NCBI GenBank assembly: GCA_030765135.1
Contig: JAVCDC010000008.1
Span: forward strand, 1 to 43,111
Direction: 5' to 3'
Source: Candidatus Tritonobacter lacicola
GTDB lineage: Bacteria; Auribacterota; Tritonobacteria; Tritonobacterales; Tritonobacteraceae
DNA length: 43,111 bases
In this document: positions 31,631 to 41,000 of the stretch, piece after piece
How the letters are laid out: each line of letters starts with the position of its first letter
How positions within the stretch are numbered: the first letter of the stretch is position 1
Position numbers and translations under genes: made by a program
Notes under the pieces: model-generated
What the model was told of the DNA's origin: nothing
Database searches by the model: none
What the model saw: the letters and a program-made list of their open reading frames with translations, nothing else

Positions 31631-32734
31631 CTATTTTTCTTGAAATATAGCCTTCAACTCCGGATGCGCAAGCGTATATTCAAACAACTTATCGGCAATG
31701 TATTGATGGCCTTGTGCATTCGGATGACCATCCACGGGCTCATTACTGGAAATCCACCATTCGCTTAAATCGGGCCAACCCCTCCTCTGCAATTCCGCTT
31801 GATACAGGGGGTACATGTCCAGCACATGGAATCCCATATCCGTTAATCTATTCCTCAACTGCTTGTGCAACTTTATATAGCCGGAATCGTTTTCGTAATT
31901 CTCATCTGCATTCACAAACGCGTTAAAAAGAATGACAACAGTTGGAATATTCAAAGACCGTGTTGCTTCCGCCAACCGTTGAAAATCCTTAAGGTGATCC
32001 TCGTATAAACGACCGCCGACTATATATACACCCACGTACTCGTGGCCCTCTTTACTGTTGCTTGATTTATTCCGGTGCTGGAACCTCCTGAATCGCCTTA
32101 AGATATATTTGATTAACGCGGAATGGAATATGTTGTCCCCATATTTCGGGCGGAGGTAATAGGGTAAACCATATATACCTGTTGGGTCGGGATCATTATG
32201 GTCGCGGTGCACAATGAGGAGATCGGGTTTGTACGACATCACCTTTGTCAGAAAGGTGTGAAGTTCCTGTTTCGTGTTATATCCCGGTACGGAATAATTT
32301 CTTAGCTCCGTGGGTGCTTGTGTATATGCCTCCATCTGCCGGCGATATCTCTCGGGGTAGCTGTCCCTGTAATTCACAAGCCAGCCGAACGATGACGAAT
32401 CCCCCAGTACCGCAATGCGAACCACACCCTCCCGGGCTTCTTCCACCTCGTCAGAAACACGGTAACCTTCCGGACCGGTTACAACTCTGGAGCCATACCA
32501 ATCCATGGATACGCTCGGCTTCAACTCGAAATGTATCGCAGGGTCCGGGCTCTGCCTGATAAAAGACTGAACGGACGTAGGTTTAAAACCAGCCATCAAT
32601 AAATCGGTGTCAACCCTCTCTTTGAGAAAAATCCTTACATACACCTCAAGTAACAAAAGAACAATCACAAGGGAAACCAATGCCGGCACTATCCTGAAGA
32701 CCATGCCTTTTCTACGGACTCTATTCTTATTCAT
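31631..32734 (-). CDS. Membrane-anchored SGNH/GDSL hydrolase-family protein
   Basis: A 367-residue protein with an N-terminal anchor (about residues 12-34, VFRIVPALVSLVIVLLLLEVY) and an SGNH-hydrolase domain outside. The nucleophile block is AVLGDSSSFGW (G111-D112-S113), and the last block is DGHPNAQGHQYIA (D335, H337). In between is the acid-rich VHRDHNDPDPTG region replacing the usual GxND block. Such proteins act on acyl or acetyl groups of envelope polysaccharides. The gene is AT-rich compared with its neighbours. Its stop is only a few bases from the break in the reductase gene, and 39 bp separate its start from the TMTC-like gene stop. Confidence 0.88.
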   Translation of the reverse strand: MNKNRVRRKGMVFRIVPALVSLVIVLLLLEVYVRIFLKERVDTDLLMAGFKPTSVQSFIRQSPDPAIHFELKPSVSMDWYGSRVVTGPEGYRVSDEVEEAREGVVRIAVLGDSSSFGWLVNYRDSYPERYRRQMEAYTQAPTELRNYSVPGYNTKQELHTFLTKVMSYKPDLLIVHRDHNDPDPTGIYGLPYYLRPKYGDNIFHSALIKYILRRFRRFQHRNKSSNSKEGHEYVGVYIVGGRLYEDHLKDFQRLAEATRSLNIPTVVILFNAFVNADENYENDSGYIKLHKQLRNRLTDMGFHVLDMYPLYQAELQRRGWPDLSEWWISSNEPVDGHPNAQGHQYIADKLFEYTLAHPELKAIFQEK

Positions 32735-32773
32735 GGCATTTCATGAACAACGCGCGCATCGACGCCCGCCTCT

Positions 32774-34558
32774 TCATCGAAGAGGCTGCAATGGCACGGC
32801 GTTGTACAGATACGATTCAGCCTCTTTAGCGTTTCCGCGCCGGCTGTATATCCTTGCCAGGAGGATGTGGAACCTGTTGTCCTCCGGCCAGAAGGAAAGC
32901 CCCCTTCTCAGGTACTCCTCAGCCCTGTCAGGATCGCCCAGATTGATGTAGCACGCAGCAAGGTTATAGTGGGCCAGCAAATTTTTCGGGTCGAGCTCCA
33001 GGGCCTTTTCGAAATTCTCGATGGCGGGACGGAGACGGCGTGTATTCAAGCAAATCACACCGCGGTTCACGTAACCGACGGGATAGTCGGGAAAGAGCTC
33101 CAGGGAGGCCGAGATGTATCTCTGCGCCTCGTCGTAATCCTTCAGGTGGTCGATGTAAATCACGGCCAGGTTGTTGTACGCGCCGGCAAAGGTCGGGTCC
33201 AGCTCGATCATCCTCCTGAACTCACGGGCCGCCTCCTCGTAGCGCCCCGCATCGAGATACGCCTTCCCCAGGTTGCCGTGAACCCTCGCCTTCCCTTCCG
33301 CCTTTGCCGCGTTGTCCTCCCAGAGCGTGACCGGGTCGCGCCAGACGAGGTTCCGGCTGTAGGTTAACCCGCAGAAGCAGGTGATTGCCGCAATCGCGAC
33401 AACAACCAGGGGAGTGCGCAAACGGGCGTTGCCCGCCATGAGGGCCGATAAGACCATGAGCGCTCCAACAAGCGGCAGGTACAGCCTGTGCTCCACGATC
33501 GGGTCGATAACAGGAATCACGCTGGATTCAGGCAGCAATACAAGAAAGAACCAGAATATGCCCAGGGCGGCCAATGAATAACTTTTCCTCAAGAACCAGG
33601 CCCCAATCAAAAGAGCGGAGATAACCGCGAGTGACATGACGACCGGTGTTTCAGTAAACGAGGAAAACATGGGATAGTCGTATTCCGGCCGCTGCTTGAG
33701 CGGGAGAATAATAAGCCTTAAATAGGTCACGATGACGCGGGGCTGCGTCGTGAGATATCGCAGCGGCGACTTGCCGTGGCCAGGCGCCGCCGTTTCCACC
33801 ACGCCGCTTTCGCGCAGCCACTCGATCTGGCCGCTGTCATTGTAGCGCGGGTTGCCGCTGTTGAAGAACACCGTCAGGGGAATTATGAGCATGGCGCAAA
33901 GGAAAGGCAGTAGAAAAGCGATTCTCCGGGCCTTTCTCGTCTCCGCGTCCTTCAGGGCGAGAAACTCGATCAACGCCAGGACGAGCGGCAGGGTAATGGT
34001 GAACTCCTTGGTGAGCATGGCGCAGGAACAGAAAAGAAGAGAGAGAACATAGTCCGCGACCTTGCAGGGCGAGGGCCCGCCTCCATGACCGACCATCCTG
34101 AACCTGAGGTAGAATAGTACCGAGAGCAGGTAAAAACATGAGGCGAGCGATGTCGCCCTCTGGATCACGTAGGTAACAGCCTGCGTCTGAATGGGATGCG
34201 AGAGAAAGAGCAGGGAGGCGATAAGGGGGATATACGCGGGGGCGCGGAACAACCGCCTGAAGATGAAATAAACGAGAAGTGCATTGAAAATGTGGACAAG
34301 GACATTGGTGAGGTGATACGGGAAGGGCGAAAGGCCGGAAAAATGAAAATTCACGGCCAGCGTCAGGTATGTAAAAAAGCGTGTCGGCCAGAAGTCCCGG
34401 ACGGCTTTAATATTACCCAGGTGCCGGATTGATGCGTTGTCCCGGATCGAGTTCGAGTCATCGAGGTGAAAGGAAGCCTCGAATGCCGGGAGGTAAATAA
34501 CAAACCCCGCAAGGATAACCAGGACGATGCAAACAGCCGTTCGGGCGATTGGCTTCAT
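32774..34558 (-). CDS. TMTC-like polytopic membrane protein with C-terminal TPR repeats
   Basis: A 594-residue protein. The first ~400 residues are a multi-pass membrane region with about nine to ten hydrophobic segments, starting VCIVLVILAGFVIYLPAF, and the first loop has the acidic HLDDSNSIRDNAS motif typical of GT-C mannosyltransferases. The C-terminal ~180 residues hold about five tetratricopeptide repeats (VHGNLGKAYLDAGRYEEAAR; FAGAYNNLAVIYIDHLKDYD; LLAHYNLAACYINLGDPDRA). This layout matches TMTC-type proteins, which transfer a sugar from a lipid carrier to extracytoplasmic proteins. The acceptor here is unknown. The Thr-rich secreted protein at 38022-42707 is one possible target, but that is speculation. 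Confidence 0.85.
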   Translation of the reverse strand: MKPIARTAVCIVLVILAGFVIYLPAFEASFHLDDSNSIRDNASIRHLGNIKAVRDFWPTRFFTYLTLAVNFHFSGLSPFPYHLTNVLVHIFNALLVYFIFRRLFRAPAYIPLIASLLFLSHPIQTQAVTYVIQRATSLASCFYLLSVLFYLRFRMVGHGGGPSPCKVADYVLSLLFCSCAMLTKEFTITLPLVLALIEFLALKDAETRKARRIAFLLPFLCAMLIIPLTVFFNSGNPRYNDSGQIEWLRESGVVETAAPGHGKSPLRYLTTQPRVIVTYLRLIILPLKQRPEYDYPMFSSFTETPVVMSLAVISALLIGAWFLRKSYSLAALGIFWFFLVLLPESSVIPVIDPIVEHRLYLPLVGALMVLSALMAGNARLRTPLVVVAIAAITCFCGLTYSRNLVWRDPVTLWEDNAAKAEGKARVHGNLGKAYLDAGRYEEAAREFRRMIELDPTFAGAYNNLAVIYIDHLKDYDEAQRYISASLELFPDYPVGYVNRGVICLNTRRLRPAIENFEKALELDPKNLLAHYNLAACYINLGDPDRAEEYLRRGLSFWPEDNRFHILLARIYSRRGNAKEAESYLYNAVPLQPLR

Positions 34559-34612
34559 ACCGGGAATGATACCATCAAGTTAACACCGTCCCCTATTTAG
34601 GCCCCTAATATG

Positions 34613-35521
34613 TTATTTGATCAGGAGGGGGGATTTCGAGTCGTAAGCCGATATGTCGTAGGTGTAGCTCGTATCGTCCAGGAGTTTGTACTTCCCTTTT
34701 CTCTCAACCTCTTTCCCATCTATCGTCTGGGTGATCCGGGGAGGTTTATCGACAAAACCTCCGAAGCGCGTCACAACAACCAGCTCCCCCGAAGGCTTTA
34801 TCTTCAGTTCATCTATCCCCTCATAGGCGATAACTATCTTTCCGGGGTCCGCTCCCGGTTCAAGGATGTATGAGTACTTTATGTTGCCTCCCTCGAAATA
34901 AAACCTCACGTCTATTCCTTCGTAGACGCCCCGGCAGAGGACCTCTTCGAAGGTCGGGATGTTGCTGTGCCAGTTGCTCTGCGAGCCTATAAAATAGTTG
35001 ATTTTACCGGGAAGCTCTTTTTCGCCTTTTATATCCGTCTCCGGGTTCGACCCTTTTAACTTGAACCGGAATACGAGGCGGTCATAGACCTTCTTCTTTT
35101 CGAGATCACGGCCCGGGCGGCCGGGCTCCTCTTCCGTCACCTCTTCTTCTTCCGTCTCTTCCGTGGCCTTCTCCCGCATTAGATCAAACACCGTCTCCGA
35201 TCCGGTTATATAGACCGTTCCCCGGGGACCCTTGACGTAATACCTGACCGCCTTATCCACCTGGCCGTCGTTCCGGGTAAAATAAGGCGGGACCTTCCCG
35301 TAGCTCGCCGGCGGCGCCTCTTTTTCAGCCGCGGTCGGCTCCGGGAGAGCGGAGAAGTCCGGTGTCAGCGCCCGCCTCTTGCAGCCGGCGGGTAAGCCGA
35401 TCAAGGCAACTAAACAAGCCGCAACCAGCAGGGATCTGTATTTATCCGTCAACTTTTTACTGCCTTTTCCCCCTGTATCGGCAATGGCGGGGTAAGCTGT
35501 CATCAATGTAGATCTACTCAT
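34613..35521 (-). CDS. Lipoprotein resembling the N-terminal cap of SBBP-repeat proteins (DUF7948-like)
   Basis: A 302-residue protein. After a poorly conserved leader the lipobox LIGLPAGC (cysteine at about 47) marks a lipoprotein. A short linker is followed by PPYFTRNDGQVDKAVRYYVK, then a beta-rich domain (GTVYITGSETVFDL; PGKINYFIGSQSNWHSNIPT; IDVRFYFEGGNIKYSYIL; EPGADPGKIVIAYEGID). This pattern is the DUF7948-type domain normally found in front of SBBP propeller repeats, but here it stands alone with no propeller. The SBBP propeller itself is encoded at 38022-42707, which lacks this domain. An acidic, glutamate-rich insert (EETEEEEVTEEE) lies in the middle. Confidence 0.75.
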   Translation of the reverse strand: MSRSTLMTAYPAIADTGGKGSKKLTDKYRSLLVAACLVALIGLPAGCKRRALTPDFSALPEPTAAEKEAPPASYGKVPPYFTRNDGQVDKAVRYYVKGPRGTVYITGSETVFDLMREKATEETEEEEVTEEEPGRPGRDLEKKKVYDRLVFRFKLKGSNPETDIKGEKELPGKINYFIGSQSNWHSNIPTFEEVLCRGVYEGIDVRFYFEGGNIKYSYILEPGADPGKIVIAYEGIDELKIKPSGELVVVTRFGGFVDKPPRITQTIDGKEVERKGKYKLLDDTSYTYDISAYDSKSPLLIK

Positions 35522-35530
35522 AGATATCCT

Positions 35531-35983
35531 TCAAATCCGTTTCAGATTCTCCACATCTATAACGTCCTGGGGGCGGTTGGCTGCTATCTTCGATTGAATC
35601 AAGTCTTCCCGGCCGATAATACAAATGGGAATCCCCCCGTATGTGCTCCTTTTACGGTTTGACCACGCTGCCGGAAACTCAGAACTGGATATCCCCATCA
35701 TTATATCTATTCGGTTCGGCTCTACACCTATCTGGTATACCATTTCTCTATCGGTAAAGTCAGTTTCGCCAACGTCGACTAAGGGGGCTCCGAACTTTGC
35801 CAATGCCCGGAAAACTCTTCGAGCATTTTCGGGAGTAGGGTTGACCCACACGTCTACATCTTTTGTAAACCGCGGGAACGTGTAATAGATCACGGCATAA
35901 GCGCCGACCACTAAATACTCAACGCCGTGCTCGTTGAATATTTTGAACAGATCTCTTAAGTCCGGGTTTACTCCCATCTCCAC
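35531..35983 (-). CDS. Nucleotidyltransferase-like protein (DUF6036/AbiEii-type), possible toxin or modifier
   Basis: A 150-residue nucleotidyltransferase-fold protein. The core has the G[A/S] strand VVGAYAVIYYTFPRFT followed by the metal-binding pair KDVDVWVNP (D42, D44), with alanine where the usual serine would be. A later ICIIGREDLIQSKIAANRPQ segment is typical of the family. Such proteins occur in two-gene cassettes with a short upstream protein, as here (35919-36134, overlapping by 65 bp). A toxin-antitoxin-like or defence role is inferred; whether it is catalytically active is unclear. The start may be residue 1 or 3. Confidence 0.82.
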   Translation of the reverse strand: MEMGVNPDLRDLFKIFNEHGVEYLVVGAYAVIYYTFPRFTKDVDVWVNPTPENARRVFRALAKFGAPLVDVGETDFTDREMVYQIGVEPNRIDIMMGISSSEFPAAWSNRKRSTYGGIPICIIGREDLIQSKIAANRPQDVIDVENLKRI

Positions 35984-36134
35984 CTCGTATTGCCGACAGT
36001 TCCCCTATCATTTCCCAGGCAGCGCTGAACCGTCCTTCCGCTCCCACTTTTTTCCAGAAAATGCGATCTATACCCTTTTCCTCCTGCTCGGAAAAGCGGA
36101 CAACTTTCGCCATTTTAACTCGACGCCTCTTCAT
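35919..36134 (-). CDS. Small protein partner of the nucleotidyltransferase
   Basis: A 71-residue protein (MKRRRVKMAKVVRFSEQEEK), with a likely second start at residue 8. It carries a mid-section FWKKVGAEGRFSAAWEMIGE similar to the small proteins that often precede nucleotidyltransferase genes of this type. It overlaps the next gene by 65 bp, so the two are coupled. Its role as an antitoxin or regulator is inferred from context. Confidence 0.65.
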   Translation of the reverse strand: MKRRRVKMAKVVRFSEQEEKGIDRIFWKKVGAEGRFSAAWEMIGELSAIRGGDGSKPGLKRSVQNIQRARR

Positions 36135-36599
36135 GTCTATATTATAGCAAAACCCATGGAAAATATGAAGTGTGAAAACAGGAAAAAAAGGTAACGCACT
36201 GGTAGATGGTATCCCCCCAGAGGCTCCTGCTGCTGCCCTGGAGGGAGGCTCCCGAAAGGATCTGGGGCCAAGTTGAAGGATAACTGCCTAGTTCAACTAC
36301 CTCGGCGGCAGGGCGTCCATGCGTTCCCCATGCATGCATGGGGATCAAGAACATTGGGCGGAGTGTTGGAACGAAAAGTAACGAGTGGGAATATTAGATC
36401 TAGTACCTGATCCGTTCGGCTACGCTCCCTTCGACAAGCTCACTTCGTGCGGCGCACTCAGTACGACGCAGGACAAGTTTTCTCTCCCGTCCGGCAGAGC
36501 CCCCGAATCTGAAGGAGATTGACCTATGGTAATGCAGGATTTAATGGGCTGAATATTTAATATTGAATATTCGATATTAAGCCTTGTATAATATGGGCG
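36135..36599. other. 465-bp spacer with no clear gene; structured-looking DNA and low-complexity tracts
   Basis: This gap separates the nucleotidyltransferase cassette (minus strand) from the ATPase (plus strand). It holds GC-rich, partly self-complementary text near 36205-36345 and ATGCATGCAT at 36332-36341. A GCTCCCTTCGACAAGCTC-type element (36425-36442) resembles text at 13621-13640. AT-rich tandem AATATT/GAATATTC text lies at 36548-36581, just before the ATPase. A short open frame on the minus strand (36142-36354) has no convincing protein pattern. Confidence 0.4.
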
Positions 36600-37826
36600 A
36601 TGATTCCAAGAACGCTCGAAAACACGATTAGGAAAGCAATGCGCACCTTTCCTGCTGTTGTGGTTACCGGGCCCAGACAGTCGGGCAAAACCACATTGTT
36701 GCAATATGGATGGGGCAGCTCTCACCGTTTTGTTACGCTGGAGGACCCTGACGTGCGCATGAGGGCCCAGGAGGATCCGAGGGGATTCCTAGATTTCCAT
36801 TCCCCTCCCGTCATCCTGGACGAAATTCAATATGTCCCCGAACTCCTATCGTATATCAAGACAATGATCGATGAGGATCGCAGGCCAGGGCGGTGGCTTT
36901 TTACCGGGTCACAAAATTTTCCACTGATGCATGGCATCAGCCAATCGCTTGCCGGCAGGGCGGCCGTACTTTGTTTGCTGCCTTTTAGCTTATCGGAGAT
37001 TGCAGGAAGAGGATTACAGTCCCTTGATCCGGCAAAATTGTTAAAAGCCAAGGCCGATACTTTTCCTACTCACAAAGCCAAAACGAGCCTGGCCGACTGG
37101 ATTCTTCGCGGAGGATATCCTGAACTCTGCCGTGACAGGAAAGTCGATCGACAACTGTGGTGCTCCTCGTATATTGCGACCTACCTGGAAAGGGATATAC
37201 GACAGCTCATTAATGTGACCGAATTGCGCGCCTTCGAGCTTTTTTTGCGTGCTTGTGCCGCACGCACCGGTCAGATACTCAAATTATCTGAACTGGCCAG
37301 GGATATCGGTGTTAGTGTTCCCACAACAAGAAGATGGCTATCCGCTCTGGAAACGAGCCGCCAGGTCTATTTGTTAATGCCTTACTATAAGAGCCTGGGC
37401 AAGCGCCTGGTGAAGAGCCCGAAAATCTACTTCCTGGATACAGCGCTTTGCACCTACCTGATGGGAATACACGACAGCGAGGTTCTACTTAACGGACAGA
37501 GTTTTGGGGCACTTTTCGAGACAGCGATTGTTGCGGACTGGGTTAAAAGATACCTTCACGGCGGGTACCAGCCTCCACTCTATTACCTAAGGACACGCGA
37601 CGGGCTCGAAGTGGACCTGTTGATTGAAGAGTGCCAAAAGCTAAATCTTCTTGAGATCAAGGCAAGCATGACCCTGACACCAAAACATTCCCAACCTCTC
37701 AAACTGTGGCGCAAGCAGCTAGGGGCGCGCGTAGGGTTGACTGCCCTTATCGGGAGGGTAAAAAAAATAGAGCCCCTCAGCAGGGGCATAATGGCCCTCC
37801 CTTGGAATACGTATCTTTCCTCTTAA
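36600..37826 (+). CDS. AAA ATPase with DUF4143 C-terminal domain
   Basis: A 408-residue P-loop ATPase. Walker A is GPRQSGKTT (residues 24-32), Walker B VILDEIQYVPEL (D74/E75), and the sensor 1 region is WLFTGSQNF. The C-terminal DUF4143 part carries LRGGYPELCRDRKVDRQLWC, RDIRQLINVTELRAFE and a winged-helix-like LSELARDIGVSVPTTRRWLS. It ends in the nuclease-like GLEVDLLIEECQKLNLLEIK pattern (acidic, E...D...E-K). Such proteins are common as isolated, horizontally spread genes of unknown role, possibly toxin-antitoxin or plasmid-type. It is the only plus-strand gene in this region. The ATG starts directly after an AT-rich tract. Confidence 0.92.
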   Translation: MIPRTLENTIRKAMRTFPAVVVTGPRQSGKTTLLQYGWGSSHRFVTLEDPDVRMRAQEDPRGFLDFHSPPVILDEIQYVPELLSYIKTMIDEDRRPGRWLFTGSQNFPLMHGISQSLAGRAAVLCLLPFSLSEIAGRGLQSLDPAKLLKAKADTFPTHKAKTSLADWILRGGYPELCRDRKVDRQLWCSSYIATYLERDIRQLINVTELRAFELFLRACAARTGQILKLSELARDIGVSVPTTRRWLSALETSRQVYLLMPYYKSLGKRLVKSPKIYFLDTALCTYLMGIHDSEVLLNGQSFGALFETAIVADWVKRYLHGGYQPPLYYLRTRDGLEVDLLIEECQKLNLLEIKASMTLTPKHSQPLKLWRKQLGARVGLTALIGRVKKIEPLSRGIMALPWNTYLSS

Positions 37827-38021
37827 AAAGCTTAAAGCAATTTCAAATTGAAGATCGCAAAACATAAACCAGGGTGGAAAAGCGTGGGGACTAGGAGGAT
37901 GGAATAGCCCACCTCGCAGGTAGCAGTAGAGGGAAATGAGCCCGCGCGGATAGGTCAGGGCGACGCCAGGAGCCTAACTAGCAGGCCGTTTCGTCCGTCG
38001 TCTATCGTCCGTCGTCCGTCG
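37827..38021. other. Spacer after the ATPase; structured-looking G/A-rich text and GTCCGTC tandem
   Basis: The 195-bp gap holds no gene. Text at 37875-37985 is G/A-rich with several potential stems, including CGCAGGTAGCAGTAGAGG and GGCGACGCC. I suspect but cannot show a structured RNA or group II intron remnant. A GTCCGTCGTC tandem (37992-38021) precedes the stop of the next gene. Confidence 0.35.
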
Positions 38022-41000
38022 TTAATTAGGCGCCGCAACGCCTATCGTGTCGTTGCCTTCAGGGATCTTCCAGAGGTCGCGCGACAGAGGCGAAGGATTG
38101 CGCGATATCGCGTCCCAGTAGGTACTGTCTCCCGGCTCGAGGGCGTTCCAGACGTAGAAGCCGTAGTCACCGGCGTAGTTCTCCATCACGCCCAGCCCGT
38201 CGGACGCGCCGCGGCCTATGCCGACAACCTGCTCTATGTCGTCCCTCTGGGGGATGACCCAGAAGTCGCGCGCGAGGGCCGACGGGTTCCGCGCCATGGC
38301 GTCCCAGTACGTCCAGTCGCCGGGAGCCGGCATGTTCCACACGTACAGGAGGTAGTCGCCCCCGTCGTTCCTCACCACCAGGAGGCTGTCGGCATCCCCG
38401 TCACCGGTCGTGTCCAGGCCGCACATCGCCGCAGTGTCGTCCCCCTGCGGTATAACCCACAGGTCACGCGCCAGGGCCGAGGGGTTCCTCGCGTGCGCGT
38501 TCCAGTACGTCCAGTCTCCCTGGACAGGGCTGTTCCACAGGTAGAGGTTGTAGTCGCCCCCCTGGTCCCTCATCGATGCTATGCGGCTTCCCCCGTCCGC
38601 CATGAGGATTGTGTCGTTCCCCGCAGGTATCGTCCAGAAGTCCCGCGCAAGAGCCGAGGGATTCCTCCCGTCTGCGTCCCAGTAGGACCAGTCTCCCGGC
38701 ACCGGCACGTTGTAGAAGTAGATTTTCTGGTCGAACCCGTGATCCAGTTTCAGGACTGCCAGCTCCTGCTCTCCACCGACGTTCGCGTCTAACTCCGTCA
38801 TCGCGACAGTGTTGTTGCCCAACGGTATGAGCCAGAGGTCCCTCGCCAGAGCTGACGGGTTCCTCGACTCTGCGTCCCAGTAGGTACTGTCTCCCGCCTC
38901 CGGCAACTCGTAGCCGTAGAGATTGTAGTCGCCGCCTGCGTCCTTCATCAGGGCAAGGGGCACGATCGGAAGGGGCGTGAAGGTCGCCGTTGGCGTCGCC
39001 GTGGGTGTAGCCGTGGACGTCGGCGTGTTCGACGGAGACGCAGTCGGAGTCCTCGTAGGCGACGGAGTCGCCGTAGAGGGCTGTGTTGGCGTTGATGTGG
39101 GCGTGTTCGTCGGAGTACTGGTAACCGTGGGTGTTGCTGTCGGTGTGATCGTCGGCGGAGCCTCCGAGAAACAGTACAGAGCACCACTTCCTCCTCCCAC
39201 AAACAGCCGGCCGTCTCCCCCTATCGCGGGAGAGGAATCGATACTGCCGGTCCAGTAGCTCCATGAAAGAGAACCTGCGGAGGTCAAGCAATAGAGATTG
39301 TTATCCACGGATCCCACGTATATTCGTCCCGCGGAGTCAACGGCGGGCGAGGAGTCCACGTCATGCCCTGTTGCATAAGACCACGCAAGGCTGCCGGCGG
39401 AGTTCAGGGCCCACACGCGGTTGTCGCGAGAACCCACGTATACCCGCTCATCGCTCCCGACGGCCGGGCAGGATTTCACCAGGAAACCGAACAGATAGCT
39501 CCACGCCAACGCGCCGTCGGAGTTCAGGGCATAGAGGTTATTGTCCGGGCTCCACGCCCCCACGTACACCCTCCCCGAGTCCCCGACGGCGGGAGAGGCG
39601 GCCATGTCGGCGCCGGCTATATAGCTCCAGCTCAGGGAGCCGCCCGAGATGCAATATATCCTGTTGTCGTCCGAGCCGACGTAGACGCGCCCGTCCGTTC
39701 CCAATGCCGGCGATGAATCAACGGGTCCACCCGTGACGAAGGACCACGAGAGGCTGCCGTCGGAGTTGAGGGCGTAGAGTTTGTTGTCGAGAGAGGCCGT
39801 GAAGACACGCCCGTCATCTCCGATAGTAGGTGAAGAGCCCCTCACCATTTGGTCGGTTACAAAACTCCATGCGAGGCTGCCGTCGCTATTAAGGGCGTAT
39901 ATAATATTGTCGGTGGAGCCTACGTACACTCTTCCGTCCGTTCCCAGGGCCGGCGATGAGTACACCACGTCGCCTGTCACATAGCTCCACAGGAGGGTCC
40001 CGTCCGAATTGACCGCGTAGATGGCGGAATCATTCCATCCCGTCCCCGTGTACACCGTCCCGCCTTGTCCTATGGCCGGCGAGGACTCCATGCTTGCGCC
40101 GGTAGTGAAACTCCACAGGAGCGCGACCTCGTCCGGAACGGCAAAGGCGCTTCTGCCCGTGTGCTGCGCGTCGTGGTGGAACATCGGCCACGGCAGCGGC
40201 GTGGGCGTGATTGTCGGCGTATGTGTGGGTGTATGAGTTGGCGTGATCGTTGGTGTATTCGTCGGCGTATTCGTGGGAGTATTCGTTATCGTCGGTGTAT
40301 TTGTCGGCGTGTTCGTCGGCGTGTTAGTGATGGTGGGTGTCTGAGTCGGCGTGTTTGTCGGCGTATTTGTCGGCGTATTCGACGGAGTAGGCGACGGAGT
40401 CGCCGTAGAGGTCTTTGTAGGCGTGCTGGTCGGTGTGCTGGTTGGCGTGATCGTTGGCGTATTCGTGGCGGTCGGCGTGTTCGTGCTCGTTGGCGTGTTG
40501 GTAATAGTCGGCGTCGGGGTTACCGTGACCAACACGAGCTTGCTTACGAAGGCGTCCCGGCTGCCGCCGCCGTCCGCGGGCTGGTAGGGATTTGCGGTGG
40601 GGAAGTCGCCCGATTCGGTGTACCCCGTGACGTAGGCCGAGTCTTCCGCGTCGAGGGCGATCCCGTAGCCATAGTCGGTGTCGTCCCCGCCCAGGTAGGA
40701 AGAATAGATAAGCTCGGAGCCGGAGGTAGAGAGCCGGAATACGAAGGCGTCTTCACCGCCCGCCCGGGAGGACTGATAGGCCTTCACCGTGGGGAAATTG
40801 TTAGACAACGTGCGGCCGACTATGTACGTCTCCCCGCTGGCACCCACAGCGATCCCGTAGCCGTCATCCTCGCCGCTGCCACCGAGATAGGTGGAATAGA
40901 GAATGACGGAGCCGTCGGAGGAGAGGCGGGTCGTGAAGGCATCGTCATCGCCGGCCAGGGAAGACTGATAGGAATTTTCAGTGGGGAAATCATCGGATGC

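Noticed and set aside
36142-36354. 70-residue minus-strand open frame
   Set aside because: No ribosome site, no plausible domain, and the text looks like structured non-coding DNA.
37875-37985. RNase P RNA or tmRNA gene
   Set aside because: The conserved rnpB segments (GAGGAAAGTCC type, AGAGCCCACC type) and a tmRNA acceptor end are absent; only loose similarity in short runs.
37992-38021. GTCCGTC tandem repeat as a CRISPR or origin iteron
   Set aside because: Only about 30 bp, with no spacers or cas genes and no replication gene near it.
40200-40530. Dense direct repeats that could be a CRISPR array
   Set aside because: They encode the in-frame Pro/Thr linker of the giant protein; units are short, variable and lack equal spacers.
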